In this document: one piece after another, positions 63,971-64,000 of the stretch
Layout: each line of letters begins with the position of its first letter
How positions within the stretch are numbered: position 1 is the stretch's first letter
Source of the DNA: Erythrobacter ani
GTDB taxonomy: Bacteria > Pseudomonadota > Alphaproteobacteria > Sphingomonadales > Sphingomonadaceae
Assembly (NCBI RefSeq): GCF_019204025.1
Contig: NZ_JAGSPB010000003.1
Coordinates: 434,001 to 498,000, forward strand
DNA: 64,000 bases
Reading direction: 5' to 3'
Program-made: the position numbers and the translations under genes
Notes under the pieces: generated by a model
What the model was told of the DNA's origin: nothing
Databases searched by the model: none
What the model saw: only the letters and a program-made list of their open reading frames with translations

Positions 63971-64000
63971 TCAATCGCCCTAACCTCGCCGCCTCAATCC

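Noticed and set aside
1..64000. CRISPR arrays, rRNA genes
   Set aside because: No regularly spaced direct repeats or rRNA-like sequence seen anywhere in the window.

Overview
The window looks like a piece of an alphaproteobacterial chromosome, most likely Sphingomonadales and probably Erythrobacteraceae. This rests on the protein sequences, the gene order (bamA-ompH-fabZ downstream of rseP-dxr-cdsA-uppS-frr-pyrH-tsf-rpsB; ccmCDEFGHI; dapF-mtaB-ftsY-yciB), an OxyR next to RNase D, and alphaproteobacterial regulatory motifs (EcfG-type, CtrA-type and LexA-type boxes). No database search was possible, so the taxonomic call is inference.

Region 1 (1-46.86 kb) is core chromosome. It holds lipid synthesis (acpP-fabF-mltG, pgsA, pssA-psd, a KASIII-like synthase), translation (aspS, tRNA-His, rpmE, rpsB-tsf, frr, mtaB), envelope biogenesis (bamA, ompH/skp with an EF-hand loop, fabZ, rseP, cdsA, uppS, dxr), the System I cytochrome c maturation operon ccmCDEFGHI, kup, an oxidative-stress regulator (oxyR), a GGDEF-EAL protein, and several small unknown genes. 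Short genes and sites worth noting are two EcfG-type stress promoters (upstream of a DUF2383 gene and of an SDR gene), a perfect CtrA box in front of a 63-residue membrane protein, and a LexA-type box in front of a roughly 90-residue membrane protein divergent from rpsB.

Region 2 (about 46.9-51.8 kb) is a decayed integrative element or island. It has two small excisionase/AlpA-like regulators, a tail-end tyrosine-recombinase fragment, an exported HExxH protein, an AraC regulator divergent from a fatty-acid hydroxylase/sterol-desaturase family gene, and long gene-free stretches. One intergenic repeat family occurs at about 47.96, 49.98 and 59.44 kb.

Region 3 (51.8-59.1 kb) is an accessory catabolic cluster on the plus strand: TonB-dependent receptor, TetR regulator, N-acyl-D-amino-acid deacylase-type amidohydrolase, MFS transporter, 2,4-dienoyl-CoA-reductase-like SDR without the usual catalytic Tyr, and a VOC protein. 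The last four are tightly packed and look like one uptake and degradation pathway for an unidentified substrate.

Region 4 (59.1-64 kb) is bracketed by IS6-family sequence in the same orientation: broken remnants on the left (59.18-59.68 kb) and an intact transposase on the right (63.25-63.97 kb). Between them lie a stand-alone degenerate primase/Toprim-like protein, a CHASE2-degenerate GGDEF-EAL protein, and a 10-codon Trp-rich micro-ORF with a strong ribosome binding site and its own terminator. The DNA here is visibly more AT-rich than the core, which suggests acquired cargo.
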